Source of the DNA: Sphingomonas sp. IC081
Lineage (GTDB): Bacteria; Pseudomonadota; Alphaproteobacteria; Sphingomonadales; Sphingomonadaceae
Assembly (NCBI RefSeq): GCF_006874585.1
Contig: NZ_CP029761.1
Coordinates: 2,801,001 to 2,865,000 of the forward strand
DNA length: 64,000 nucleotides
Reading direction: 5' to 3'
In this document: piece after piece, positions 28,539-37,145 of the stretch
Layout: every line of letters begins with the position of its first letter
Position numbering within the stretch: the first letter of the stretch is position 1
Translations under genes and position numbers: made by a program
The notes under the pieces: model-generated
Database searches by the model: none
Told to the model about the DNA's origin: nothing
Seen by the model: only the letters and a program-made list of their open reading frames with translations

Positions 28539-28567
28539 CCTCTAAGGGGCTTCCCGATTCCTGTCAA
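28539..28567 (-). promoter_or_regulatory. Promoter of tRNA-Leu
   Basis: On the minus strand a perfect -35 box TTGACA (28562-28567) is 17 bases from TAGAGG (28539-28544). Transcription would start about 40 bases before the mature tRNA, giving a short leader. Confidence 0.6.
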
Positions 28568-28748
28568 CGCCCCAGCACCAAGTTTTTTCAAATCTTTTCA
28601 AAAATGCCGGAATTCCGCGTCTTGACGAGCGTTCGGTTGCCCCCACCCCTGCCTTGTGCCAATCCTTTTCAACGTGCGCATAGTCGGCTCAGGCGGATTT
28701 TTTCGCTCTTCGCCCCGCATGCGCCTCGCTGAAGGAGCCGTTCAGACC

Positions 28749-29774
28749 ATGAGCCAAGGCAACCCCGAATCCGTTTCCGGCGCAAAACCCCTTTCCGGCC
28801 CAGAACACCTTTCCGGCCGAGAACGCCTTTCCGGCCGAGAACCCCTTTCCGGTAAAGTCGTCACCGTGCTGGGCGGCACTGGATTTCTTGGCAGGCATCT
28901 GGTGCAGGAACTGTTCGAACGCGAAGCCCGCGTCCGCATCGCCAGCCGTAACCCGGACAAGGCCTGGGCCATCAAGCCGCTCGGCAACCTCGGCCAGATC
29001 CAGTTCGCCCGCGTGGACGTGACCAAGCTGGATTCGCTCGCGCGGGTGCTGGCCGGGTCGGATGCCGTCGTGAACCTCGTGGGTGCCTTCACGGGCGATC
29101 TCGATGCGGTCCAGGGCAGCGGTGCCGGCCGGATCGCGGCAGCCGCCAAGGCAGCCGGAGCGCAGGCCTTCGTGCATGTCTCGGCAATTGGCGCCGATGC
29201 CGGGTCGGACGTGGCCTATGCCCGCACCAAGGCCGAAGGCGAACAGGCCGTCCTTTCCGAATTTCCCGGCGCCACGGTAATCCGCCCGTCGATCCTGTTC
29301 GGGCCGGACGACAATTTCGTGATGATGTTCGGCAGCCTCATCGCCCGCGCCCGGGTGCTGCCGGTATTCGCCCCCGAGGCGAAACTTCAGCCGGTATTTG
29401 TCGACGATGTCGCTGCTGCGATTGCCGTCGCCCTGACCGCTCCCGAGGTGCATGGCGGCAAGACTTTCGAACTGGCCGGGCCCGAAGTGATCTCGATGCT
29501 CGATCTCAACACGCGAATCATGGTGGCCGAGAACCGCGAACGCACGCTGATGCCCATGCCGGACGCCCTGGCAGGCCTGATCGCCGCCCTGCCCGGCACG
29601 CCGATCAGCACCGACCAGTTGAAACTGCTCAAGGCTGGCAGCGTCGCTAGCGGCTTGCTGCCGGGACTTGCCGAACTGGGCGTGGCCGCGCGGCCCCTGG
29701 GCCTGTTCCTCGATCGCTGGATGACGCAGTTCCGCCAACACGGCCGTTTCGGGGCCAAGCCCGCCCGCACCTGA
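28749..29774 (+). CDS. NDUFA9-like NAD(P)-binding protein with N-terminal hexapeptide repeats
   Basis: A 341-residue short-chain dehydrogenase/epimerase-fold protein of the complex I NDUFA9-like group. The Rossmann motif GGTGFLG is at residues 42-48, followed by RIASRNPDKAW, a VVNLVGAF strand and FVHVSAIGAD. The catalytic Tyr-x3-Lys appears as YARTK. Relatives may support respiratory complex I assembly or bind NADPH or quinone. Before the fold, residues 8-35 consist of five hexapeptide-like units (SVSGAK, PLSGPE, HLSGRE, RLSGRE, PLSGK), encoded by an 18-bp DNA repeat. ATG at 28749 was chosen; the upstream extension to 28656 has no family similarity. Own terminator downstream. Confidence 0.85.
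   Translation: MSQGNPESVSGAKPLSGPEHLSGRERLSGREPLSGKVVTVLGGTGFLGRHLVQELFEREARVRIASRNPDKAWAIKPLGNLGQIQFARVDVTKLDSLARVLAGSDAVVNLVGAFTGDLDAVQGSGAGRIAAAAKAAGAQAFVHVSAIGADAGSDVAYARTKAEGEQAVLSEFPGATVIRPSILFGPDDNFVMMFGSLIARARVLPVFAPEAKLQPVFVDDVAAAIAVALTAPEVHGGKTFELAGPEVISMLDLNTRIMVAENRERTLMPMPDALAGLIAALPGTPISTDQLKLLKAGSVASGLLPGLAELGVAARPLGLFLDRWMTQFRQHGRFGAKPART
28771..28854 (+). repeat. 18-bp in-frame tandem repeat in the NDUFA9-like gene
   Basis: Units start at 28771, 28789, 28807, 28825 and 28843 (last partial). The consensus is CCTTTCCGGCCGAGAAC plus one variable base. Units 3 and 4 are almost identical, and because the unit is a multiple of three, copy-number change keeps the frame. Confidence 0.85.
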
Positions 29775-29802
29775 TCCCCTCCCCGGGTCACAAACAAGAA
29801 AG

Positions 29803-29827
29803 GGCCGCCCGAACGGACGGCCCTTTT
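29803..29827 (+). terminator. Intrinsic terminator after the NDUFA9-like gene
   Basis: Stem GGGCCG (29803-29808) and CGGCCC (29818-29823), with a further CC/GG pair inside, followed by TTTT. It lies 29 bp after the stop and close to the convergent GST gene's end. Confidence 0.8.
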
Positions 29828-29850
29828 CTCACGAACCGGAAGCGAGCCCC

Positions 29851-30522
29851 TCAGGCGTCGACTTCGGCGTAGTGGCTCGGCGGCTGGATCACTTCCATGC
29901 GTTCGCTGAGCAACGGACGGAACGAGGGGCGCGACTTCATCACCAGGTACCAGCCGCGCGCCTGCTCGTGGCTCGACCAGTCGAGGCCGCCAAGATAATC
30001 CGCCACGGAAATCTGCGCCGCGGCGGTGAGATCCGCCAGGGTCATCGTCGACCCCGCCAGCCAGGGGCGATTATCGATCAGATAGTCGATGTAATCGAGG
30101 TAATCGTGCGCGAGCTTCATGGATTCGCGCAGGATCTTGGCATCGGGCGACTGGCGCAGGACCAGCCGCTTCTTCATGCGTTCGTGCAGCAGCGGGCCCG
30201 AGACGTCGTTGAAGAAGTTCTCGTCGAACATGGCAACCAGACGGCGGATTTCCGCGCGCTGCTGGGCGGTTCCGCTGATCTGCGGGTTCCGGTCCACCGT
30301 CTCCTCGAAATATTCGCAGATCGCCCGGCTGTCCGACAGGACGATATTGCGCTCCGCCTCGCGCACGACCGGCGTGCGGCCCGCCGGGTTCATCGCGAAG
30401 AGCCTGTCCTCACCCTCCCACGGACGCGCGGTCTGGAGTTCGTAGGCGATGCCTTTCTCGGCCATCAGCAGCCGGACCTTGCGGCTAAAGGGGCAGAGCG
30501 GGAACTGGAAGATGTGCCACAT
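29851..30522 (-). CDS. Glutathione S-transferase family protein
   Basis: A cytosolic GST of 223 residues: thioredoxin-fold N-terminal domain followed by an all-helical C-terminal domain. The glutathione site is suggested by QFPLCPFSRKVRLLMAEKG near the start (Cys10, Ser13), the cis-proline loop GRTPVV, and LSDSRAICEYFEE (the Ser that binds the gamma-glutamyl group). It would conjugate or reduce with glutathione; the substrate is unknown. ATG at 30522 was chosen because family members start with MWH/Q followed by this motif; an in-frame ATG six codons upstream exists. It lies 141 bp after the ParA-like gene on the same strand. Confidence 0.9.
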   Translation of the reverse strand: MWHIFQFPLCPFSRKVRLLMAEKGIAYELQTARPWEGEDRLFAMNPAGRTPVVREAERNIVLSDSRAICEYFEETVDRNPQISGTAQQRAEIRRLVAMFDENFFNDVSGPLLHERMKKRLVLRQSPDAKILRESMKLAHDYLDYIDYLIDNRPWLAGSTMTLADLTAAAQISVADYLGGLDWSSHEQARGWYLVMKSRPSFRPLLSERMEVIQPPSHYAEVDA

Positions 30523-30663
30523 GGCGATTTTGAATGCCAAACCCGCCCGCCAGCGTCCACCCCGCCGCCCGAACGAAGCCTTCGGCAGAGTGCCTGCGAG
30601 CGCGGAATCGCGTGGATAACTGCCCGCCTTGCCGCTGCGGCGGGATGAGGGCCGGCAGCGCGA

Positions 30664-31449
30664 TCATCCCGCGCGCGACAGTGGCTGCCCGCCCAGCAAG
30701 GGCGCCATCGCCGCCAGCTTGGCCTCGATCCCGCGCCAGAGCCGCCCCAGGGCAAGATCGGCCGGGGTGCCCCCGGCAAACTCGGCGATCGGGCGGCGGT
30801 GAACGGAGCATCGCTCGATCGCGCTCGCCATCGGCACTTGCGGCCAGCCCAGCGCCTCTCCGCAGGCAAGGTCGCGGTGCAGGCGGCGGCGCATGTCGGT
30901 CATCGAGAGGACCGGCAGGATCGGCGCATGGCGTGTGTGGTGCCGCAGCAATTCGCGCCGCACCATGTCGAGCGCGCGGCGGGCCAGCGGCGATGGCGGC
31001 AGCGGCACGATGACAAGATCGGCGGCGGCGATCACCTGTTCGGTCACCTCGTTCATGCCGGCGGGGCAATCGAGCACGATGCGTTCGTATTCGCAGCGCA
31101 GCCGCGTGGTCATGGCGGCGAGGCGCCGCCGCTGGCCGAGCCGGGCCAGTTGCAGCGGCAGGCTGCGCAAGCTGTCATCCGCGCAGATCAGCGAGAGGCG
31201 GTCGACATGGGTGGGGCGCACAAGGTGCTGCGGCTTGCCATCCCGCTGGAACACCGCGGCCGCGCCCGCCGGCAGGTGCGCAACCTTGGCCGGTTCATGG
31301 CCGAGCACCCAGCCCGCGCCCCCCTGCATGTCGAGATCCCAGAGCAGCGTCTCTCGCGCGCCATGCACGGCAAAGCGCCAGGCAAGATCGACCGCGAGCG
31401 TGGTTTTGCCGACGCCGCCCTTGATGCTGTAGACCGCAATGACCGCCAT
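30664..31449 (-). CDS. ParA-like P-loop ATPase without a ParB partner
   Basis: A 261-residue deviant Walker A ATPase. YSIKGGVGKTTLAVDLAW carries the signature Lys pair, LLWDLDMQGGAGW the Asp after the switch I region, and YERIVLDCPAGMNEVT the Walker B Asp. Such proteins dimerise on ATP and DNA and position plasmids, chromosomes or protein complexes. No parB, parS-type repeats or flagellar flhG partner lies beside it. It does not open like MipZ, so it is an orphan ParA-type protein of unknown cargo. ATG at 31449. The 292 bp upstream, shared with the VOC genes, carry no obvious gene. Confidence 0.85.
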   Translation of the reverse strand: MAVIAVYSIKGGVGKTTLAVDLAWRFAVHGARETLLWDLDMQGGAGWVLGHEPAKVAHLPAGAAAVFQRDGKPQHLVRPTHVDRLSLICADDSLRSLPLQLARLGQRRRLAAMTTRLRCEYERIVLDCPAGMNEVTEQVIAAADLVIVPLPPSPLARRALDMVRRELLRHHTRHAPILPVLSMTDMRRRLHRDLACGEALGWPQVPMASAIERCSVHRRPIAEFAGGTPADLALGRLWRGIEAKLAAMAPLLGGQPLSRAG

Positions 31450-31741
31450 GCGCGTCTCCGTGGTAACGATGCCGTGAGGGACACCTCCGGGAATCCACGC
31501 GGGCCCGCCGCATGGACTGGGAAAGGATCATGCGCCGTTCCCGCCGGGATGCAATTGCCCTTGGCGGGGTGCAATCCATTCCGGATCAATCTCTTGCCCG
31601 GCGCCCGCGCCGAGGCCCAGCACCGGTGCGATATTCACCGCTGAATGTCATGCCCGCGATTGACCCTGCCGCGCGCCGCGCCGACATCTCTGCGCGCGAA
31701 TCCAGCCCCCCGTTTACCGGACAACCGCAAGGGAAGCTTAC

Positions 31742-32125
31742 ATGTTCAGCCACATCTGCGTCGGCAGCAACGACCTCGCCGCCGCCAAGACCTTCTACGA
31801 CGCCGTGTTCGCCACCATGGGCGCGACGCCGCTGATGACCGACCCGGCCGCGGGGCGGCTTGCTTACGGCCATAACGGGTCCAATTTCATGGTCGTCAGC
31901 CCGCTCGACGGCAAGGCCGCGACGTTCGCCAATGGCGGCACCGTGGGCTTTTCGATGGACAGCGCCGAAGCGGTTGACGCCTGGCACGCTGCGGGCTGCG
32001 CGGCGGGCGGACTGAGCTGCGAGGATGCGCCGGGACCACGCGAATTCCCGTTCGGCACGCTCTACCTCGCCTACTTGCGCGATCCCGACAACAACAAGCT
32101 CTGCGCGATGTACCGCATGGGCTGA
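31742..32125 (+). CDS. VOC family protein (glyoxalase/bleomycin-resistance fold)
   Basis: A 127-residue vicinal-oxygen-chelate protein. Starting FSHICVGSNDLAAAKTFYD, it shows the beta-alpha-beta-beta-beta layout and ends with YLRDPDNNKLCAMYRMG. Metal-binding positions would include His4 of the first strand; the final strand has no clear Glu. The family covers glyoxalases, dioxygenases and binding proteins, so the reaction is open. It follows GGGAAGC. It is probably a tandem duplicate of the next gene, which lies 55 bp downstream. No signal peptide. Confidence 0.85.
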   Translation: MFSHICVGSNDLAAAKTFYDAVFATMGATPLMTDPAAGRLAYGHNGSNFMVVSPLDGKAATFANGGTVGFSMDSAEAVDAWHAAGCAAGGLSCEDAPGPREFPFGTLYLAYLRDPDNNKLCAMYRMG

Positions 32126-32180
32126 CCGCCTTGTGCACCGGCCCGCGCAAACGACGCGGGCCGGGCCTCATGGGAGAGAC

Positions 32181-32570
32181 ATGATGATCCTGAAGAGCCT
32201 GCGCCTCGGCACCAATGACCTTGATAAGGCACGTGAATTCTACGACGCGACGTTCGCCGCGCTCGGCGTGGGGCCATGCCAGTCGACGCCTGAATGGCCG
32301 ATCGTGCTGTGGGATGTCGAAGGCCTCAAGTTCATGCTCGGCCCGGCCCGCGACGGCAATCCGGCGACCCATGCCAACGGCGGCACCGTGCTGTTCGAAG
32401 CCCCTGACGAAGCCACCGTGCGCGCCTGGCATGCGGCGGGCCTTGCCCATGGCGGCACCTGCGAGGGCGCGCCCGAAGCCAAACCGCAGGCTCGCGGCGC
32501 TTTCGGGGCCTACATGCGCGATCCCGACGGCAACAAGCTGGGAATCTATTGCGGGCTCAAGGTCGGCTGA
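32181..32570 (+). CDS. VOC family protein, paralogue of the preceding gene
   Basis: A 129-residue vicinal-oxygen-chelate protein. It parallels its neighbour (LGTNDLDKAREFYDATFAAL against VGSNDLAAAKTFYDAVFATM; HANGGTVLF against FANGGTVGF) and ends YMRDPDGNKLGIYCG. In place of the first-strand His it has LRLGTN, so the metal site, if any, differs from the first copy. ATG at 32181 follows GGGAGAG; a second ATG is immediately next. The two copies probably form a homo- or heterodimer. The reaction is not known. Confidence 0.85.
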   Translation: MMILKSLRLGTNDLDKAREFYDATFAALGVGPCQSTPEWPIVLWDVEGLKFMLGPARDGNPATHANGGTVLFEAPDEATVRAWHAAGLAHGGTCEGAPEAKPQARGAFGAYMRDPDGNKLGIYCGLKVG

Positions 32571-32834
32571 CAAGCGGCGCTGGAAGGCGCTTGGCCGCCG
32601 ATCCCGCCCTCTTCATAGGCGAACATGGGCTGCTCCAAGGCGGATCACCTGCTGCTGCCCATTCAGTGCATGGACAGCGGCACGCTTGGGTGAATGGAGC
32701 CGCCGTTCCCCGCTACCGCAATCCAACGGCGAAGTTGTTGCGGCGAGCGACGCGCTTGCATGGCCGCGGTCAAGCAAGGCAAGTATCTACAACGTCTTGT
32801 TCGCGAGTAGATTGGTGACGCGGCACCGCCCGCG

Positions 32835-33461
32835 CTAAACCCCCAGCAACTTCCTGCGGAACAGCTTCCTGACCAGCCGGTCCTCGAGAATGCGGCCAAT
32901 GACGTAAAGCGCCGCGAAGAATGCCGCAAAGACGTAGGCCGAGGTCGGCGAATGCTTCTTGTCGGCGCCCTTTTCCTTGTCCTTCTTGGCGTCGGGCTTT
33001 TCGGGCTCCGGAGCGCCGAGGAACTTGTCGATCGGGTTCATCGCCGCTGCCGGCTTCTTGTCATCCTTCTTGTCGTCCTTCTTGTCGCCCGCTTCCTTGC
33101 CCGCTTCTGCTGCGGGGCTTTCCAGCTTGCCCAGCGCCACCGTCAACTGCCCGAAGGCGAGGAACAGCAGCGGGGCGAGGAAGCAGAACAGCAGCGCCCG
33201 GCTCTTGAGATTGTAGCGCAGTACCGATCCCGTCCCGCCCTGCTCGATCTGGAGCACGCCGCCGTCAAAGACCGACATCTTGTCCTGTGCGGCCTGGTCC
33301 TTCTTGCTGAAGGTCAGGGTATCGCCGCTGCGCTGGTGGCTGGTGCCGCTTTCGCCGAACAGGGGCTCCAGCCGGTCAAAGGCCTCCTCGCCCGATTGCT
33401 GCGGGGCAAGGGCAAGAGTGCCCCGGACATGCCAGATCCAGTCGATGAAACGCGCGCGCAT
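32835..33461 (-). CDS. Hypothetical two-helix membrane protein with Lys/Asp-rich linker
   Basis: A 208-residue protein I do not recognise. Seen directly: a soluble N-terminal part of about 85 residues (rich in charged and polar residues, FDRLEPLFGE, TLTFSKKDQAAQDKM), one hydrophobic helix (ALLFCFLAPLLFLAFGQLTVAL) and a highly charged linker with repeats of KKDD and EKPDAKKDKEKGADKKH. A second hydrophobic helix (AYVFAAFFAALYVIGRIL) and a basic end follow. The linker looks disordered and may sit in the periplasm or cytoplasm. ATG at 33461. It lies 120 bp after the sterol desaturase gene on the same strand, with a hairpin between, so it may be independently expressed. Confidence 0.7.
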   Translation of the reverse strand: MRARFIDWIWHVRGTLALAPQQSGEEAFDRLEPLFGESGTSHQRSGDTLTFSKKDQAAQDKMSVFDGGVLQIEQGGTGSVLRYNLKSRALLFCFLAPLLFLAFGQLTVALGKLESPAAEAGKEAGDKKDDKKDDKKPAAAMNPIDKFLGAPEPEKPDAKKDKEKGADKKHSPTSAYVFAAFFAALYVIGRILEDRLVRKLFRRKLLGV

Positions 33462-33501
33462 GCGATCTCCGTTGGCGCCCTTGCGGCGCGCCGGTTCGAG
33501 G

Positions 33502-33528
33502 TCCGCCGGCCCGGTGGGGGCCGGCGGA
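33502..33528. repeat. GC-rich hairpin between the desaturase and the two-helix gene
   Basis: Arms TCCGCCGGCCC (33502-33512) and GGGCCGGCGGA (33518-33528), eleven bases each, five-base loop. It may weaken read-through from the desaturase gene; no T tract follows. Confidence 0.5.
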
Positions 33529-33581
33529 TGCAGGGGATGGACAAAAGGGAAGCGGGCGCGGCGGGAGCGCGCCCGCGCGGA

Positions 33582-34568
33582 TCATTCGGCAGGAACGGCG
33601 GCTGGTTCCTGGTGGCGGAACTTTTCCTTCAGCGTCTTCCAGCCTTCCGTGAATGTGTAGGTCATCTGCTCGCGGATCGACATACGGCGACCGCCTTCCA
33701 TGCCGAGCAGCTCGGCCTCACCATCGACGCAGGTCCCGAAGATGCGGTCGATGAAGACGAAAGTATTGGAATAGTTGCTGCGGCTCGCCTCGTAATCACG
33801 CGAGTGGTGGACGCTGTGATGCTCGGTCGTGTTGAACAGGAAGCGCCACCAGCGCGGCGTGTTGAAACGCACGTTGATATGCTGGTAGGTGCTGATCGCC
33901 ATGCCGAAGGTCCCGGCCAGCATCGCGGCGCGCGGCAGGAAATCGAAGAAGCCGCCGATGCCCAGGCCAATCAGGAACAGCTCGGTGGGGTTGCCCACCG
34001 CACCCTTGTTGATGTTGAGCTGGGTGATGTAGTGGTGCACCGAATGGGTCAGCCAGAGCGGGTACCAGTTGTGCATGCCCCGGTGCATCCAGTACTGGCC
34101 GAAATCGAAGATGAAGGCGATCAGGAACGCCTGGAGCAGCAGCGGCAGGCCGGTGAACCAGCTGAACTTCTCCCAGTTGAAGGCATGCTGGATCGCCTCG
34201 ATCATCACGCCGTCGCCGATGTAGTTGTCGACCAGCCGCAGCGCGGTATAGCCAAGTCCGACATAGAACAGGTCGGTGGTGAATTCCTTCCAGGTCAGCC
34301 GCCAGCTTTCGTAGCGGGGAAAGAAGTACTCCATCGTCAGCAGCAGCACCTTGAAGCCGATGCCGATGCCGATCGCGGTCGATGCCTTGGCGATGGAATT
34401 GGGCGCGTAGTACCAGAAGGCAAGCAGTCCGAAGAGCACGGTGGGCTGGAACCAGGTGAAAAACACCTGCTTGAAGGGCCCGCCTTCGACGCGCGGGATG
34501 TTCTCCCATCCCACCGTCACCGGTGATTGCGTGCCGATCAGCCTCTTGCCAACGAGAACTCCGTCCAT
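33582..34568 (-). CDS. Sterol desaturase/fatty acid hydroxylase family protein
   Basis: A 328-residue integral membrane di-iron oxygenase. Four to five hydrophobic helices are visible. The histidine clusters are HRGMH (FGQYWMHRGMHNWYP), HSVHH (LTHSVHHYITQ) and EHHSVHH (TTEHHSVHHSRDYEAS), which bind the iron pair. It would insert oxygen or a double bond in a lipid (sterol-like, hopanoid, carotenoid or fatty acyl); the exact lipid is not readable. ATG at 34568. The upstream 400 bp are AT-richer than the rest and contain spaced GTAATAC repeats, suggesting a dedicated regulator. Confidence 0.88.
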   Translation of the reverse strand: MDGVLVGKRLIGTQSPVTVGWENIPRVEGGPFKQVFFTWFQPTVLFGLLAFWYYAPNSIAKASTAIGIGIGFKVLLLTMEYFFPRYESWRLTWKEFTTDLFYVGLGYTALRLVDNYIGDGVMIEAIQHAFNWEKFSWFTGLPLLLQAFLIAFIFDFGQYWMHRGMHNWYPLWLTHSVHHYITQLNINKGAVGNPTELFLIGLGIGGFFDFLPRAAMLAGTFGMAISTYQHINVRFNTPRWWRFLFNTTEHHSVHHSRDYEASRSNYSNTFVFIDRIFGTCVDGEAELLGMEGGRRMSIREQMTYTFTEGWKTLKEKFRHQEPAAVPAE

Positions 34569-34985
34569 ACGCCTGCCCTTCGCATCAATTTCGTATTAAT
34601 CGGCTACCCACTTCAGTAATACTAATTGAGAGTATGGTAATACGGACTCGCCGCAAGGTCTACAGGATTATGACGATGTTGCCGCGCAACATCCAGATGC
34701 GACATGTCACCGCTCGGGACTGGCGGATTTCCGCAAGATTCTGAGCGCCCTTCGGCAAGTTGGACCATATGCCTCGGGCGTTTTGCAAGGTCATGGCGCT
34801 GGCGCGGGGGCGTTGCCGGCTCGCGAGATCGCTCATGTGCGAATGCGAAACGAATCGCTCCGCATGGGCCGAATGCGGCCCGCGGCACCCCCGGCTTTCA
34901 CCGGGACAACCCACCACAACGAGCTTGAGAATGCAGGGGAATTTCGCGGCATTTGGCCGCGAAGGGGCGCTCAGCCCCTACGCGT
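34569..34985. other. 417 bp upstream region of the sterol desaturase-like gene
   Basis: No gene is supported here. It starts with an AT-rich stretch holding GTAATAC at 34616-34622 and 34637-34643 and a partial inverse copy GTATTAA at 34593-34599. These are 21 bp apart, two helical turns, and near the expected promoter of the minus-strand gene. The remainder, to the metW stop, is featureless high-GC sequence. Confidence 0.55.
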
Positions 34986-35576
34986 CTAACGCGAGAGCAG
35001 GAACACCGCGTGTTCGGCGCGGAAGTTGGCCGCCGCCGCGCTGCATTGCTTGTCGCCCGAGAGGAACCAGGCGCCTTCCACCTTGATCCCGCGCTCCCTC
35101 ACCAGTTCGCGGAAGTCCTCGACGGTCAGGTGGTGGATGTTCGGCGTCGCATACCAGGGGATCGGCAGCAGGCGCGTCACCGGCATGCGGCCACCCCACA
35201 GCAGCGAGAGCCGCACGCGCCAGTGCGCGAAGTTGGGGAAGCTGACGAAGGCGCGGCGGCCGATGCGCAGCAGTTCTTCCAGCACCACGTCGGGACGCAT
35301 GGTCGTCTGCAAGGTCTGCGAGAGGATCGCGTAATCGACCGACTGGTCGGGATAGAAGGCCAGGTCCTTGTCGGCATCGCCCTGGATCACCGAGAGGCCC
35401 TTGCCGACACAGAGGCCGACGTCGGCGGAATCAAGTTCCATGCCGCGCGCGTCGCAGCGCGTGTCGTCACGCAAAGCCTGCATCAGCGTGCCGTCGCCGC
35501 AGCCGACGTCGAGCACGCGCGATCCCGGCGCGACATTGGCGGCGATCACCGCAAGATCGGGGCGCAGCAGGCTCAT
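34986..35576 (-). CDS. metW: Methionine biosynthesis protein MetW
   Basis: A 196-residue SAM-methyltransferase-fold protein known to partner with homoserine acetyltransferase MetX. The glycine loop RVLDVGCGDGTLMQAL sits near residue 20, with VDYAILSQTLQTTMRP and ISFPNFAHWR-like SFPNFAHWRVRL in the middle and IPWYATPNIHHLTV late. It lies in the same operon as metX, separated by a GNAT gene whose stop overlaps its ATG (35574-35576) by four bases. Recent work shows MetW activating MetX in some bacteria; an interaction here is inferred. Its own methyl substrate is not established. Confidence 0.94.
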   Translation of the reverse strand: MSLLRPDLAVIAANVAPGSRVLDVGCGDGTLMQALRDDTRCDARGMELDSADVGLCVGKGLSVIQGDADKDLAFYPDQSVDYAILSQTLQTTMRPDVVLEELLRIGRRAFVSFPNFAHWRVRLSLLWGGRMPVTRLLPIPWYATPNIHHLTVEDFRELVRERGIKVEGAWFLSGDKQCSAAAANFRAEHAVFLLSR

Positions 35577-36028
35577 CCATCCTGCTCCAGAATCGCCGCG
35601 AAGGGACCGGAAAGCTTTTCCATCAGCCGGTCGGGCCGTGCCAGCGGAGTGAAGCCCAGCTTGGCATAGACGCCGTGGGCGTCCTTGGTGGCAAGGCCGA
35701 AACGGCGCACACCGGCATATTCGGGATGCTCGACGAACCAGCGGGCGAGTTTGGTGCCGAGGCCCTGCCCGCGCACGCTCTCATCCACCCAGACGTCGGC
35801 CAGCCAGGCGAAGCTGGCGCGGTCGGAAATGACGCGGGCGAAAGCGACAATAGTGCCATCGGGCAGGTACGCGCCAAGGCAGTGCGAACCGGCGATCTGG
35901 CGCTCGACCTGTTCGCGCGCGATGCCCGGCGTCCAGTAGCTCGACGCCAGCCAGGCGTGGATGCGCGCGATATCCAGCCGCGAGGTGTCATCGCTGAGTT
36001 CGATATCGGGCATGTCGGTATCAGGCAT
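35573..36028 (-). CDS. GNAT family N-acetyltransferase between metX and metW
   Basis: A 151-residue acetyl-CoA-dependent acyltransferase fold. Seen: [27 protein letters not shown], the Q/R-x-x-G-x-G/A acetyl-CoA loop with its preceding strand, and [17 protein letters not shown], the typical tail with the Tyr near the catalytic position. The start at 36028 overlaps the metX stop by eight bases; a second ATG at 36013 is possible. The gene is translationally coupled on both sides in the metX-metW operon. The acceptor is unknown; homoserine-related metabolites or toxic methionine analogues are possible. The insertion between the usual partners is notable. Confidence 0.85.
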   Translation of the reverse strand: MPDTDMPDIELSDDTSRLDIARIHAWLASSYWTPGIAREQVERQIAGSHCLGAYLPDGTIVAFARVISDRASFAWLADVWVDESVRGQGLGTKLARWFVEHPEYAGVRRFGLATKDAHGVYAKLGFTPLARPDRLMEKLSGPFAAILEQDG

Positions 36029-37145
36029 TTGGCCGGCTTTCTCCAAGGAAACCTTCGACCACGCGGTCGAGCGCCGGCACGTCCAGCAGGAACGAGTCGT
36101 GCCCGTAAGGGGCGGACAGTTCGACAAAGCTCACCGGCAACCCGGCGGCATTGAGCGCGTGCACCACGTTACGCGAATCCGCCGTGGGGTAGAGCCAGTC
36201 GGTATCGAAACTGACGAGGCAGAAGCGCGCCTTCGACTGGGCGAACGCATTGGCGAGCAGGCCCCCATGCTCTTCGGCAAGGTCGAAGTAGTCCATCGCG
36301 CGGGTGATATAGAGGTACGAGTTCGCATCGAAGCGGTCGGTAAAGGCCAGCCCCTGATAGCGCAGGTAGGACTCGATCTGGAAATCGGCGTCGAAGCCGA
36401 AAGTCTTTTCCTCGCGGTCCTGCAACCGGCGGCCGAACTTCTCGGTCAGGCCCGCTTCCGACAGATAGGTGATATGCGCGGCCATGCGCGCGACGGAGAG
36501 GCCCTTCTCCGGACCTTTACCGTGATCGTAATAGGCGCCCTCGCGCCATTCGGGATCGGCCATGATCGACTGGCGGCCCACTTCGTGGAAAGCGATGTTC
36601 TGCGCCGAGTGCCGCGCGGTGGAGGCGATCACCAGCGCCGCGCGGGTGCGGTCGGCGAAGTTGGAGGCCAGGCTCAGCGCCTGCATGCCGCCCATCGATC
36701 CGCCGACGACGGCATAGAGGCTCTCGATCCCCAGCGCGTCCAGCAGGGCGACGTGGCCGCGCACCATGTCGCGCACGGTGATGACCGGGAAACGCATGCC
36801 CCAGGGCTTGCCGTCTTCGGCAAGGCTGGCCGGGCCAGTGGAGCCCATGCACGAACCGATGACATTGGCGCAGATCACGAAGAAGCGGTTCGTGTCGATC
36901 GGTTTGCCCGGGCCGACCATGCGCACCCACCACCCGGGCTTGCCGGTCTTGGGGTGGTTGGAGACGACGTGATGGTCGCCCGTCAGCGCGTGGCAGATCA
37001 GGATCGCGTTGTCCTTCGCGGCACTCAGCGTGCCGTGCGTCTCGTACGCGATGCGCGCGCCGGGAAGGCTCTGCCCGCCATCGAGCGGGAGCGGCTGGGT
37101 CAGTTCGAGAACCTGACTGGAGTCGGTGATCTGCGTGCTTGCCAT
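36021..37145 (-). CDS. metX: Homoserine O-acetyltransferase
   Basis: Transfers acetyl from acetyl-CoA to L-homoserine, committing it to methionine. The 374-residue alpha/beta hydrolase has the nucleophile elbow [12 protein letters not shown] with Ser150, the Asp in FDTDWLYPT and the His in [29 protein letters not shown] is a family block. ATG at 37145 was chosen because similarity begins there; the frame to 37316 upstream is the promoter region. First gene of metX-GNAT-metW. The upstream sequence has TTGACA on the minus strand (37181-37186). No SAM riboswitch was recognised in the leader. Confidence 0.96.
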   Translation of the reverse strand: MASTQITDSSQVLELTQPLPLDGGQSLPGARIAYETHGTLSAAKDNAILICHALTGDHHVVSNHPKTGKPGWWVRMVGPGKPIDTNRFFVICANVIGSCMGSTGPASLAEDGKPWGMRFPVITVRDMVRGHVALLDALGIESLYAVVGGSMGGMQALSLASNFADRTRAALVIASTARHSAQNIAFHEVGRQSIMADPEWREGAYYDHGKGPEKGLSVARMAAHITYLSEAGLTEKFGRRLQDREEKTFGFDADFQIESYLRYQGLAFTDRFDANSYLYITRAMDYFDLAEEHGGLLANAFAQSKARFCLVSFDTDWLYPTADSRNVVHALNAAGLPVSFVELSAPYGHDSFLLDVPALDRVVEGFLGESRPNA

